From NCBI RefSeq assembly GCF_000143415.4, contig NW_003314393.1:114694-178693 (forward strand): a stretch of DNA of 64,000 bases, written 5' to 3'. Position 1 is the first letter of the stretch, and every line of letters starts with the position of its first letter. This document shows positions 1-11,316 of the stretch, in pieces. A program made the translations under genes and the position numbers. Below the pieces are notes generated by a model that worked only from the letters and a program-made list of their open reading frames with translations, was not told the DNA's origin and made no database searches. The DNA is from Selaginella moellendorffii (lineage: Eukaryota; Streptophyta; Lycopodiopsida; Selaginellales; Selaginellaceae).

Positions 1-1340
1 AATGCACCCGTATACATGGCTAATGTTTTGCATAGGCTCTTAACTAGAGGCAAGAATCTTATGATGTATAAGATAGAGTTCTATTACCCTTATATATATG
101 AGAGGGAGTTATGCCTATGGTCCCTTCAACTTGTGGAGCAGATGTCAACATTAAACTTTAAGTTGGATCTCTATCTCAAATGTCATCTAGGTTTGCTTGA
201 ATCTCAGTGCTTAGCTAGGAAATATTAACCTTGAGTTATATTCTTCTTTTCTAAAGGCTCTTTTTAACCATGACGACAATGTTGTTGAAGTTCAACAACA
301 AAACCAGGAATCCACACTTAGGAAATTGTTTAGGAGATGCCAAATCCAAATACCATTGAACTAAAGGAAATTGTATAAGAGATTCTAGCATAAGAGATTC
401 CAGTGCATGCTCCTCACAAGCTCCAAAAGGGCCATCATGAAACTTTCATAAGAGCAAGGACTTTGATTTAGAACTTTTTTTGTTATTATTCTTGACTTTG
501 CTTTTTTTTTCATAGATGTAGAGAATAGCCACAAGTCTTCTTGGTAGACTAGAACATTCTTTCCATCCCTCCTTATGGCTATAGACAACAACCTAAAAGA
601 GCTCTCTTTCACAGCTATGCACAAAAGGGTTAATGAATTTTATCTCCAACTTCTAACTCTAATAATTTTTTTTTTAGGTTTGCCCTCTATCCCTAACAGC
701 CAATGCTGGGGAAGTTGCTATTCTCATTGGGGATTACATGTGACTTCTAGATGCTATTAATCAAGAGCTCTACATGCTTGATTAGTGGATCCATGGTCTA
801 GGTCAACTCACACTTTATAAGAAGATTTATTTCATCTTCTTCAATCTTTCTAATAGGATGCACCACCCCATGGGGATACTCTTTTATAGAATGTGTTGCA
901 AGCTCAATACATTTCCCAAATCTTATAGGTTGCAAGCAGCTTCATGACACACAAGGGTGTGATTGTCATAATCCTTAATGTGGGAAGGCTTTCTTAAATA
1001 GCCATGTTGAGGACATAGGCTAAACGCACCTAGTGACTCTGCATAAGATGGCAAACTGGAATATGAAGATTTTCTTGCACACTTGGTTAACAATGATTAC
1101 AAATGTGACTTCTTTATTTACAAATTAACTCTTTTCTATTTGTTTTGCTAGGTTTATTCTTGGGATTACCATGCTCTATGCCATATTGGGAACTGTCAGA
1201 AGGCCACATGAGCTGACAAGTGTGTTGCTCTTTCTTTATTAGGACATAACAGCTCTATAGACATATCCTGAAATGATTGACTCAGAGGTCTTCATCCATC
1301 ATTCCCTTGCTATCAACACTGTTTGGTCATGACCATGCAG
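1..1340. other. No gene recognised (AT-rich repeat-like DNA)
   Basis: Short unconnected open frames only. I see no domain motif, no coherent codon pattern and no repeat shared with the rest of the window. This is probably old transposon sequence, given what follows it. Confidence 0.4.
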
Positions 1341-1344
1341 ATCT

Positions 1345-1904
1345 TGTTGGAGTCCAAATGAGATTGTGCTTGAGAAGGAGAGTGCCTTTGAGGATATTCT
1401 TAGGAGATTTTGCAATAGGTGATATTAGTGTTTGAAATAATCTATAATATTTATTCTAAAATATTTCTATGTTATTAGATCCACCCTTATCACATGTCTT
1501 GATGATGTGGAAGTTCATATGGACCAAAGTCAATTCCACTTACCTATTTATGCTGAATGCATGGCACAACATTTTATGCAACATGAGCCAATAGTAAAGG
1601 AGCATTCCGCTATACCCATTCCTGCATTTTTGGACATAGAAGCAAAAGAAGACTAAATATTTCTGATTTTAATAATAATTATATTGTTTAATAAATTATT
1701 TTCTTTCTTTGTAGACAAAAAGACTAGTTAGTGTCAAACCAATAACCTGTGTAAGCTTTTGGAATACCTTAAACACATAAATTTTAACCTAAAAAATCTT
1801 GGTTTACGATGAACTAAGTGCGTAACTTTAGCTAATTAGGGGACTGTATTAACTTCCTTTAACTTTCATTGACTTGAGCTCAACTCAAAAACTACTCAGC
1901 CCCC
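1345..1904. mobile_element. Truncated MULE copy, right half
   Basis: This stretch is a diverged copy of the right part of the complete MULE at 29157-30585. It shares the end of the methyltransferase-like remnant (FEDILRRF), the block around 'atatggaccaaagtcaattcc', and the terminal segment with its GAGCTC repeats ending CAAAAACTAC then AGCCC. The left half with the SWIM gene is missing. Compared with the complete copy, a further internal piece is deleted just before the FEDILRRF codons. It is a dead, 5'-deleted relic. Confidence 0.75.
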
Positions 1905-2569
1905 CCCAACCCCAACCCCAAAATGGTTCAATAACACCTTAGGGAATTCCTTCAAAAGTGGATCCTAAACTTCAATATCTTTCTTATACTTCCCCCCAAG
2001 AGATGCACTTTAGGCTTCATTTGTATTAGTAATCTTGGGAAGAATGGTTTTATGATAGGAAGCCAAGGATGGATTGAGAGTGCAATGTTTTGCATATCGA
2101 AGTTTGTGGCATTGTGAAAGAGATTGTCCAAACATACAATAATAGTGATACTCCATTGATTAATGTTTTTGAGTTGGTGAAGTGCACACATAAAATAGTT
2201 ACGCATTTCTTTCTAATATGATCATGTCTCATTTGGTGTACATTTATGGTGGGGTTTATATGAAGTGCATTCAAGAGGAGTTCCATGACATTTTTCTGGG
2301 TGAGTTGCATGATGATTTACCCTCAGAACATAGAATTCAACATGAGATCAACTTTGTTCCTAGAGCTATTCCTTATTATTGATAGCCAGACTTATACTAT
2401 TCTTGCTGAAAATAAGGAGATCAATAGGCAACTTATTGAGTAACTTTGGAAACAGTGGTTATGGATAAGTAAGTTTCCTTGGGCTTCTTTAGTGGTGAAG
2501 GGATTGAATGATGAAGAACATATTACTAATCCCTTGTATTGATTATTTTCTTATTTGTCTTCATAGTGC

Positions 2570-4000
2570 TCAATACTTTATAAAGATTCATTTGAGGCAA
2601 CATATCATCATATTTCTGTTAAGCTGAAAGATGTTCCAAAGACTACATTCTGAACAAGGACAGGTCACTACAAGTTTTTGTAATGCTGTTTGGTTTGACA
2701 AAAGTTTCTAAAACTTTTCAAAGGTGATGAATCAAATTTTACAACCTTACTTGAGGATGTTTACTATTGATTTCTTGATGATATTCTTGTGTTTAGCTTT
2801 ATAGTGGAGGAAAATGACATGCATATGTAAAAGTGTTTTGCAACATTTGAGGGACAACAAACTCTACTTAAAGTTATCCCAAGTGCAAGTTTTTCTTAGA
2901 GAAAATTGGATATCTTGGGCATTTGATTTAGTACATAGTGTGAGAGTTAATCCCACAAAAATTCAAGTTATGCTTGATTGGCCTATACCTTTAATAGTGC
3001 ATGATCTCTTTGGTATGGCTAGAGTTTTTCGACAATTTGTGAAAGACTTCTCAAAAATATCTACTCTTTTGGTCAATCTTTTTTAGAACATATTGAAATT
3101 CATAGTTGGGATGAGAAGTGTCAAATATCATTTTAGTGATTGAAGCAATGTTGAGTCTTTTGAAGATTTTTAATCCTAAAAACTCTTTTGTGATCGAGAC
3201 AAATTAAAGTGACATTGCTATTAGAGACATATTGCTTCAAGTTGGGCATCCTCTCACATACATAAGCCATAATTCTGATGCCACATAGTGAAATTGGCCT
3301 ACTTGAAATAAGGAGTTGTGATTGTTATTTTGAAGAAATAGTGATATTATATGTATGGATGTGGACTCAAACCATCAATCTCTCCAATATTTCAGTCATC
3401 AAAAAGATCTTCAAGGCCAATTTACTTATTGACAAGAGTTCTTGTAGAAGATATTTGTTAAGATCTAGTGGTGCTAACATATTATCCAAGATGATGAATT
3501 CTATCTCATTTAAAAAGCTATCCAACAATCTCTTAAATGAGTTTAAAGAGTTTGTTAACTTTAACTCTTTTATCACTTTATTGAGGGACACCTCTACAAA
3601 TTTGAAGGGTGATAAGTTTGTGTCATTTGAGGTACAAAATAGAATCTTGGTAAAGAAAGGATGTGTAGTGGTTCTTTATGTTAACAAACTCATCAAATGG
3701 ATCTTAGTTTAGTGTCATGAAGACATATATATTGGTGAAGAGGCATTTTTTTGGCTTGGGATGAAGTCAAGTGTTGAGAAGTACATACATAGTTATTTGA
3801 CTTACCAGGAAATCAAAGTTGATCATCAAAAGTTCACAAGCCTCTATTATCCTCCACATCTACCCAAAAAAAAATAGGATAACATCTCAATGGACTTTAT
3901 CATTAGTTTGTCCTTAGTCCTTTCAAAGAAATGATGTTATTTAGGCTATTATTGATTATTTGATGAATATGGCTACATCAACCATTCCCTACTCCCCAAA
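2570..4000 (+). pseudogene. Decayed Ty3/gypsy pol (RT, RNase H, integrase)
   Basis: Broken-frame translation shows gypsy reverse transcriptase landmarks in order. They are a YHHISVK block near 2600-2640, the FLDDILVF box (the YVDDILVF-type catalytic motif) near 2770-2790, NPTKIQ near 2950, and a VKDFSKISTLL block near 3040. An integrase zinc-binding region follows at about 3700-3850, and DFIISL, the first catalytic aspartate region, lies near 3895. Stops and frameshifts occur throughout, so it is non-functional. The codons are AT-rich and quite diverged, which suggests an older copy than the gypsy elements at 43-60 kb. Confidence 0.7.
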
Positions 4001-4359
4001 ACCCAAAGCCAAAACCCTATCTCCCCAACTTATCACCCTAGTGGTCAAGTTGGCCAAAACCCAAACAAAGAGGAGTAAACAAAGGTTTATTTTGTGGCAA
4101 TATCTACTGTTGCCATTGCTGTTGGTATTGCCATATCACTACCCCATGCTTGAGACCAAATAATCTGTGCCACATTACTTAGCACTGCATTGTGTTTGGT
4201 GCTTGTGGCTTTGGCTTTAGGGAGAGCAAGTTAGCTGTAGATGGGTGGCAATCAGTGGGAAACATGGCTCACTTCTTCCCAATGAAGATAAAAATTAAAA
4301 CTTCTAAACTTATTTAGGTATTTGTAGACTGATTATTCAATCTCTAAGGCAAACCTTAA

Positions 4360-5000
4360 TGGTCCCACTCTCTAGGAAAATACAACAGCCTTGATTGCTA
4401 TAGGCTTAGTTGATGGAGTGGAGATCCATCCTAAGTATCCAATGAAGTTTCTGCTGGTTGTGTTGAAGGAGGCAATGAGGTTTACTCCTAAGTTCACATC
4501 TAAGTTTTAGAAAATGGTTTTTGATAAGCTATAAACTAAGCTAAGCATGAGCATGGTGAGCATCTATAATCAGATGGGTAGATAGAGCTTATAAATCAAT
4601 TGTTGGAAGATATGCTTATGAGAAACTTGAGTCAATAAGGAGTATGGAAAAAATACTTGCCTTTACTCCAGTTTATTCATAATAGCGCTCATCAATCGGC
4701 TATTGGCATGTTTCTATTCATGTATGTATCCCATGAGTTTGAGTTTGGCTATGGTTCAAATGCCTCATACTTGTGATTTCTTAGAGGATATGGAAAACAA
4801 ACTTGAGTTGGCAAAGTTGATTGTGAGATAAGCTCAAGAATGAGAGAAGAGACTGATTCATAAACATCATCTTCATAGGAGTATAAAATTGGTGACAAGG
4901 TCTTCCTTAAGCTATTGCATGCACAATAATCTTTGAAAGGAGGTGGCAGTGTTAAATTATCTCCATACTATTGTGAGCACTAGATAATTTCATAGCCATT
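4360..5000 (+). pseudogene. Gypsy integrase C-terminal remnant
   Basis: Fragmentary translation around 4600-4760 resembles the end of a Ty3/gypsy integrase core: a 'LLQFIHNSAHQSAIGM' block corresponding to the usual 'AYNSxxHxSxGxSPF'. It is the decayed continuation of the pol remnant just upstream. No intact frame remains. Confidence 0.5.
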
Positions 5001-5349
5001 TATCACAATATCGGTGTTGCTGTTTGTACATCTTTTCTCCATGGTTATATTGCTTTGGATTCCCATCACATAAGGCTTATTTAGCTTCTAAAGGCTACTA
5101 TATGTAGCTTTTTCATAAGGGATAGAAGAATGACACAAAAAACAATAATATTGGCCTAGGGGATTTAAGGCAACACCTTAAGAGTTGGGAGGTTGGAGCT
5201 TGTAAAGAATTTATTTGGTTTGCAGCAACCCTATAGTCGTTTTGAGGAAATGTCCTATAGGGACTAATACAAATAAATTGCTATGCGTTGCATGTAGCAA
5301 CGCTTGGTTTGCTTAATGGTAGTTTTATTATTACTTATTAATCTAATTG

Positions 5350-5560
5350 ATCAAATAAAGTTTATAATTATAAGCATGTTTATAATTTATAAACACAAGA
5401 TTAATCTTATTGCATATCAACCATTAGATGATAGAATAAAAAAGAATATACTAGAAAGGGTTTAAGAAAATTTATAATTTATAAACATGTTTATAAATTA
5501 TAAATACCAGATTAATCTAAATGAATACCAACCGTTAGATGGTAGAATATCCTAGAATAT
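5350..5560. repeat. Two-copy tandem repeat, about 100 bp
   Basis: The block at about 5360-5440 (TTTATAATTTATAAAC..., GATTAATCT..., CAACCATTAGATGATAGAATA) recurs at about 5464-5550 with small changes (CAACCGTTAGATGGTAGAATA). The units are AT-rich with short palindromic TTTATAA/TTATAAA stretches. Confidence 0.7.
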
Positions 5561-6360
5561 CCAAGCATATTCTAGATATATTCAGTCCCAGCAAACCAAA
5601 AACCAGATGTACTGCCCTCTGGAGAGAACTACCTAGTGAAGCAAAATCAGGCCTAAACTTGCAATGAGAATGGCTGTAGTACTGTGTCCAGGACGACATC
5701 CCATCTATGCAGACCTGTGAACACTCTGGCTGTGGCAAAGTCTGAGCCAAAACCAAAGGTAGGAGGTCCTATGTCTCATAGATTCCTCCAATCAAGAACC
5801 TAGTGAGCTAAACAGATTGTTTAGGGATGCGCTGTTTCCAGAGGTCAGCTGTGAGCTACAATCAAAGCTCTATAAATCACTCTGAGTGCAACACTCATCT
5901 ACACAATTAAACATTTTAAACATTCCTAAATGCTTCAAGAGGCATGAGACTACTGTTGTCATCCTCTTCCTTTTATAGCCGTCTCTCAACATATCTCATT
6001 TGTCTCTTATTGAGGATTCTTCCTGCCTGGATCAAGGGAATATGTGTGCATCTCCATGTCATGCCATAAATACTGCATCGATCAAAACTCAACTTCAACT
6101 ATTTCCAGTCTAGATGGTAAATGCTAGCTGGGGCAAGAGATCATCACCTAGTGGATAATAAATCTGGGAATTGAAGCACAGAATCTGTATAGACATTGGC
6201 CATGAAACCCTCTCTTGTTCTTAGGTTTTGAGACTGATTTAAAAGGCCTTTTCTTATGTGCATTGAGGCTAGGTAAAGATAACTCCTCAAACATTAAAGA
6301 CAATACAATAAAGTTGTGGTATGAAGCTAATCCTGATTTAATCAATGAGTAAGAGCCAAT
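5561..6360. other. Region without a recognisable gene
   Basis: Only short open frames. A TATA-like string (CTCTATAAATCACTC) lies near 5868 and is followed by a leader-like A/C-rich stretch, which could be an old LTR or promoter. I cannot support a gene. The 3' end of the kinase-like gene begins at 6361 on the opposite strand. Confidence 0.3.
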
Positions 6361-8187
6361 TTAGAGCCTCAGCTTTTTCCTATTCGGTTCCATATAGTCA
6401 TCATCATCATCATCATCATCATCTTCATCTTCATCATCATCCTCATCATCATCCTCTTTCTCTTCCACTTTGATTTGCTTAGCCTGTGGAAGTCCCAGAA
6501 GATATTTGTCATGCTCTTGCAGCATCCGCAGCCCTTCCCCAACACCCAGTGACCAGTTGACACCTTCATGGTTGATGAAACTGGGATACAACGACCCAGG
6601 CAAGCCTTCCTCCTTGGCCCAGTCGAAATCTATGAAACGCACCTCAAGCTGCCCATTCGTCATCTTCACCATGACATTGCTGTCCCGCATGTCACCATGA
6701 ACGCCATAAGTCGTTCCACCCTTCCACTTCCGCACTTCAACCTTGTGTGCCTTTGCCAGATTGGAAACAACTTCGTCTCTGAGGTTATCCGCCTCCGGGA
6801 GGCCATACAAGAGCTTCCAACCGTCTTCTTCCGGGAGCCATTCCATCCTCACTTCAAGCCAGCCTCCCCCAACCTGTTTTAAGGAGAGAAGCTTTGGCGC
6901 AAGTCCTGCCTCACCCCACGCCCTATGAACATCAGCCCCGTAGTCCTGCTGACAGTACTTGATGACACAATCTTCTCCAGGCTTCTTCAGAATGTAGACC
7001 CGCTTGTGCTCACATGCCAGATCCACCCTGACCCCCGGCTTCACTGCTTCACGATGCAGCAGCCCTGGAATCCTCCTCCTAAACAGCTCACGCCTCTTGG
7101 AGGACGGTCCTTTCTTGCAATTTCGATCGCCCCAATTCCCGTAGAAAGTTATCAGCCTTGCGACTGCAGCTTTGATTGCCATGCAAGTCCTCACACCATC
7201 CATCGCTAGCGACACATCATGTCCGTGGAGCGGAGCGAGATAAGCGGACGCCAATGGCTGATAGCAAATCTTGTCCTTTTTCTCACCACCATCACCTGAA
7301 TATTCAAAGTAAAAGTATATGAAAACCGCATGAATGGAATGCTCACCTGCTGGCAACGTGATAACCCCTCCAACTAAGAGCAGCTGACCAATGTGTTGAA
7401 CGATGAGAGCTGGTAAGCAGGTGTCAGACATAAGCGCCTTCACACCCCTCCGTGCTGCGTTCCAGTTGAGCTCGTAGTTGGTGACAGCCTGCATCAGTGG
7501 TTCAGTGTGGCTCGTCGATGTTCCTCGCTTCACTTCTTTAAGTAGCACGAGAGCATCGTGAAGAGGATCCCAAGTCCAAAGATCTGTCGTGTGCTTATTA
7601 CAAGAACCTGTGTACATCTCGTCGACAACGTTCACCTCGAGGTACCCCCGCCATATTTGCCGCAGTTCGGTCCTCAGGTCGCTCTCGTGGTCGTAGAAAG
7701 TGGAGCAGGCAGTTACCAAGTCATTGAAGTGCATGTAGTCGGCCATGGTGGGATCAGGCAATTCTCCCCTCAAGTCGCTGATAAAACGTCCAAAGACTTT
7801 GTGCATCAGCTGTAACGGTAATGGGGGTACCGCAGTGGCAGGCATGAAGCTGAGAACCTGCGGATCTGGCACCATCTGTCTTGCCATGACAACGTTGTAG
7901 CCCTGGCTTGAAGGAGAGCAACACGGATTCGACAAACTTGTATTGCCAATGTATGTGTAATCCCCATCAGGGAGAAGTTCATCAGGGGCAAGGAAGATCT
8001 TGCCACTAGAGGAATACACACATGGGGGGCTTTCGCTGCATTCCCCGAACTTACGGCCTAGAACCTGCAGAATCGCTCCAAGCGTACAGCCGCTGCCGAA
8101 TTCGAGCGCCTTCCCTTTGCAAGTGATTGTCGCCATGACTGCCCTAAACCTAATTGTGCGGTGGTGATTAAAAGGAATATGCCTCAA
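6361..8187 (-). CDS. Kinase-like protein with acidic tail, 608 aa
   Basis: An intact single-exon ORF, the longest undamaged frame in the window. The N-terminal ~380 residues match no family I recognise. The C-terminal third has the signatures of a kinase-like (APH/PKL-type) fold: a candidate ATP-binding lysine in VIKYC (about residue 410), an HRD-like catalytic loop HGDMRDSN (497-504), and FIDFDWA (about 518), where DFD stands at the DFG metal-binding position. It ends in a low-complexity acidic tail and a basic RKKLRL terminus. The tail is encoded by an imperfect ATC trinucleotide run at about 6400-6470. Either ATG at 8187 or the second at 8136 (MATITCKG) could be the start; the second looks more natural. 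Similar domains with HGD-R-xN and IDFDWA motifs occur as large families in fungi and some plants. The substrate is unknown. It may be a host gene or transposon cargo. Confidence 0.75.
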   Translation of the reverse strand: MRHIPFNHHRTIRFRAVMATITCKGKALEFGSGCTLGAILQVLGRKFGECSESPPCVYSSSGKIFLAPDELLPDGDYTYIGNTSLSNPCCSPSSQGYNVVMARQMVPDPQVLSFMPATAVPPLPLQLMHKVFGRFISDLRGELPDPTMADYMHFNDLVTACSTFYDHESDLRTELRQIWRGYLEVNVVDEMYTGSCNKHTTDLWTWDPLHDALVLLKEVKRGTSTSHTEPLMQAVTNYELNWNAARRGVKALMSDTCLPALIVQHIGQLLLVGGVITLPAGEHSIHAVFIYFYFEYSGDGGEKKDKICYQPLASAYLAPLHGHDVSLAMDGVRTCMAIKAAVARLITFYGNWGDRNCKKGPSSKRRELFRRRIPGLLHREAVKPGVRVDLACEHKRVYILKKPGEDCVIKYCQQDYGADVHRAWGEAGLAPKLLSLKQVGGGWLEVRMEWLPEEDGWKLLYGLPEADNLRDEVVSNLAKAHKVEVRKWKGGTTYGVHGDMRDSNVMVKMTNGQLEVRFIDFDWAKEEGLPGSLYPSFINHEGVNWSLGVGEGLRMLQEHDKYLLGLPQAKQIKVEEKEDDDEDDDEDEDDDDDDDDDYMEPNRKKLRL

Positions 8188-9500
8188 CGTTTCTTTTCGT
8201 CACCAACTATGGTATAAAGGTTTTCAAAAAAAAAAAGAAAATATTTTGTGATGGGTCAAGAAAAATTATAATTTGAAATGCTATCCATAGTGGTTTATAA
8301 AAACAAAGTTCATTAGAACAAAAGCAAAGTTCATCGTTGTGACCGCCAAGGTGGAGCTGTCGACCTGAATTGCCAGGGAGCTGGTACTCTGTACTAGGAA
8401 GGAGGTGCTAAAAGTACTTCCTTTCCTTCAACCTCGTGGATTAAAATAATTTCCAGCTTTGTAAAAGGTTGGAAACACTGGAAGTGCACCAGAAAACATG
8501 ATGTACTTCCAGTTTTTTGCAAAAACCCATATTAATAAACCCTAGACTATGGCTTCTTCTTTCATGGCAAGATGGGTGCAGGTTTGAGTGCAGCGACCCG
8601 GGCATCTGGATCACAGCCTCCTTGAAGTAGCATCTTCCCGAACAGCTCCAGAGCCATTCTAGCGTCCCCACCTCATGGCAGTATGGCTACATAAGGGCCA
8701 AGCAAGCAAAAAAAAGGGTGTCATGGCAGCCATGGCTATGTGCCAGCAGTGCCAGATGCCACAGCCAAACTGCCATGGCCTAGTGCTCCTTGGTTGTCCT
8801 ATCCTCACCATAGAAATGCTCCTAATTCGCTGATCCCTGTTCAGCCCCCAATCCTAAATGCTCTCATGAATTATTTTGTAAACTATGCTTGTCTGCTAAC
8901 ACTTAAGTGATACAAGCTGCTCATATTTTAATGCTAGAGTAAAGAAAATACCAAGTCTTGGATTTTATAGCAAATTATTAATAATTAAAGATCATTAAAT
9001 TTTGAGATAAATTGAACTCGTAGTTAATAATTACTGATGATTTGTATAAATAAACTGTAATAATTCAAAACCATAACTAAATAAAATAAATTATTAATAT
9101 AATATAATCTGAATAACACTTTTTATAGCAACTAATACTTTAAAACATATTTTTCAGCTAATTATATATAAAACCATTGAAACAAATTGTAAAAATAGTA
9201 TTTACTAAATAATATTCTATTTAATCTTATTTTAGGGATGATACCGAGAGTGTCTTGGAAGACATGGTAAACTATCATCTAATAAATATTGAGGGAGTAG
9301 ACTCAATATCTCAAGGGATCCCAACATTAGCGAATACAAGCTAACAACATATGTCATATGTTAAGAGTCATTTTAGATATGACGAACACAAGAGTGATAT
9401 AAGATGGGTGTGTATGGACTTAGGGCATGTTATCATTTTGGATCTTCTCCTCTTCCTGGTTTCTCTTCCTCCTGTCCTTTTCCTACTTCTCCATGTGTAG
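8188..9500. other. Intergenic AT-rich DNA, no gene seen
   Basis: This is the upstream side of the kinase-like gene. It contains only short frames and an A/T-rich stretch at 8900-9230. The segment from about 9240 begins to resemble the LTR family seen at 13392-14548, including the phrases 'gagtgtcttggaagacatggtaaactatc' and 'gatattgagggac'. Confidence 0.4.
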
Positions 9501-9845
9501 CATATGTGATCATTGTAGTGCATGTGGTCTTTACCTTGTATTTTATAGTGATTTACCATAGAATAACCACAAAGTGGTACCTAAACCATCAATGTGCCAC
9601 GTGCCACATCCCACGTGTCCATAGACCTGAGTTTTAGGGCATTGGGCCACTGCATGAAGGAATAGAGCCAAACTCCCAAGTATGGAGCTAAGGAGTGACG
9701 AAACTGGAGCACAGAGCAACTCTCAACCATACAACCCAAGAAGCATAGGGACAAAAGCATGGAATGATTTGAAATAGTCCTAGAGCATCCAACATCCTAT
9801 AGCACACAAAACGGAGTGGTTTAGGGTTTAAGGTTCCCCCAGTAT
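9500..9845 (-). mobile_element. Degenerate LTR fragment
   Basis: This aligns along its length with the 3' part of the LTR at 13392-14548 (same strand). It shares the 'gatttaccatag.ataac' block, the CACGTG-containing spacer, 'ttgggccactg.a.gaaggaa.ag' and 'cacaaaacgga'. It is diverged and lacks the LTR start. It grades directly into the 239-bp tandem repeat. Confidence 0.65.
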
Positions 9846-10612
9846 CCTTCCGGTGCTCGCGGCCTACCACACCCCAGGGAGATAAGCACTTTGGTCTTTC
9901 ACCCCATGTGTCCATGTCCAAGCCGGAACCCGAGTCCGAGATGGTGCCCGAATCCGACTCTGACATAGTGCACGCAGGGTGGAGCCCGGCAGCCCGCGCA
10001 TGCACTGGAAGTCCAGCTGGGGGTGTGGAGCTGGGCACCCGAGGTCTGACCTCGGGCTGCCCAACACTCGCATCCCCCACTATCCTTTCGGTGTTCGCGG
10101 CCTACCACGCCCCAGGGAGACAAGCACTTTGGGCTTTCACCCCCACGTGTCCATGTCCGAGCTGGAACCCGAGTCCGAGATGGAGCCCGAGTCCGACTCC
10201 AACATGGTGCATGCGGGGTGGAGCCGGGCAGCCCGTGCATGCACTGGAAGTCTAGCTGGGGGTGTGGAGCCGGGCACCCGAGGCCTGACCTCGAGCTGCC
10301 CAACACTCGCATCCCCCACTATCCTTCCGGTGCTCGTGGCCTACCACGCCCCAGGGAGACAAGTGCTTTGGGCTTTCACCCCCACGTGTCCATGTCCGAG
10401 CCGGAACCCGAGTCCGAGATGGAGCCCGAGTCCGACTCCGACATGGTGCATGCGGGGTGGAGCCCGGCAGCCCGCGCATGCACTAGAAGTCCAACTGGGG
10501 GTGTGGAGCCGAGACACCCGAGGGCTAGCCTCAGCTGCCCAACACTCACATCCCCCACTATCCTTCCAGTGCTCGCAGCCTACCACACCCTAGGGAGACA
10601 AGCACTTCACCC
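9840..10612. repeat. 239-bp tandem repeat, about 3.2 copies
   Basis: Units begin near 9840, 10078, 10318 and 10557 (partial), each starting 'tatcctt(c/t)cggtg' and containing 'agcactttgggctttcacccc', 'gtgtccatgtccgag' and 'cccgagtccga'. The period is 238-240 bp with high identity. The phrase 'tttgggctttcacccc' also lies in the core of the LTRs at 13392-14548 and 45015-46100, so the repeat seems to have been amplified from LTR sequence. The many open frames here are by-products of the GC-rich repeat and are not genes. Confidence 0.9.
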
Positions 10613-10714
10613 CAGGGAGTCAAGCACTTCACCCCACACGCTCGAGCCTGAGCCCAAGCCCATGTTGCCCGGGTCCGTCGGGCTACTGTACCCTTTGGTT
10701 TTATTCCTTCTGTG

Positions 10715-11316
10715 GGTGGGACAAATCGGTGGGACAGAGGGATGAACCTCAGCGGATTGTAGCAGCAAGGCTACTTTGCCACTTACAGTACCCCGTCCCC
10801 TATTTAAGTCTTCTGCAAAGGATTTATCTCCTCGACCATTCGAAATTGGATTTCCAAGCCGCGCCCCCGGGGCAGCATTGGCCCCGAGGGATGGCACTTG
10901 CGTCATGTGTTCTCGGGGGAGCACGGGGCCCCCCTAACCGTAATCAGGTAACAGCTGAGGAGGTAGAGAGCACCGCATCTAGCATGGATTTTCACTTAGA
11001 GGCGTTCAGTCATAATCCCATGCATGGTAGCTTCGTGCCACTGGCTTTTCAACCAAGCGCAATTACCAATTGTGCGAATCAACGATTCCTCTCGTACTAA
11101 GTTGAATTACTATTGTGGCACAGCTCATTAGTAGGGTAAAACTAACCTATCTCACGACAGTCTAAATCTAGCTCACGTTCCCTATTGGTGGGTGAACAAT
11201 CCAACGCTTGGTGAATTCTGCTTCACAATGATAGGAACAGCCGACATCGAAGGATCAAAAAGCAACGTCGCTATGAACGCTTGGCTGCCACAAGCCAGTT
11301 ATCCCTGTGGTAACTT
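10715..11316 (-). rRNA. 28S rRNA gene, 3'-terminal fragment (truncated)
   Basis: Read on the minus strand, this is the conserved end of nuclear large-subunit rRNA. Landmarks include the peptidyl-transferase-region sequence 'accacagggataactggctt', the sarcin-ricin loop 'agtacgagagga', and the plant-like 3' segment 'gtaagtggca.agtagccttg'. About 600 nt remain. It stops abruptly at 11316 within 'aagttaccacaggg', where LINE sequence begins on the other strand. It cannot be functional as it stands. Base differences from typical plant 28S and the lack of any 18S or 5.8S sequence fit a dispersed rDNA relic. Confidence 0.93.

Noticed and set aside
5535-5900. Pararetrovirus-like promoter/leader around the TATA string at 5868.
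   Set aside because: No coat, movement or RT domain is adjacent, and a TATA-like word alone is not evidence.
9688-10745. Several overlapping ORFs in the GC-rich repeat region.
   Set aside because: They are frames through a 239-bp tandem repeat, open in many frames on both strands with no protein motif.
10715-11316. Functional nuclear rRNA locus.
   Set aside because: Only the 3' 600 nt of 28S is present, cut by LINE sequence, with no 18S, 5.8S or 28S 5' part.
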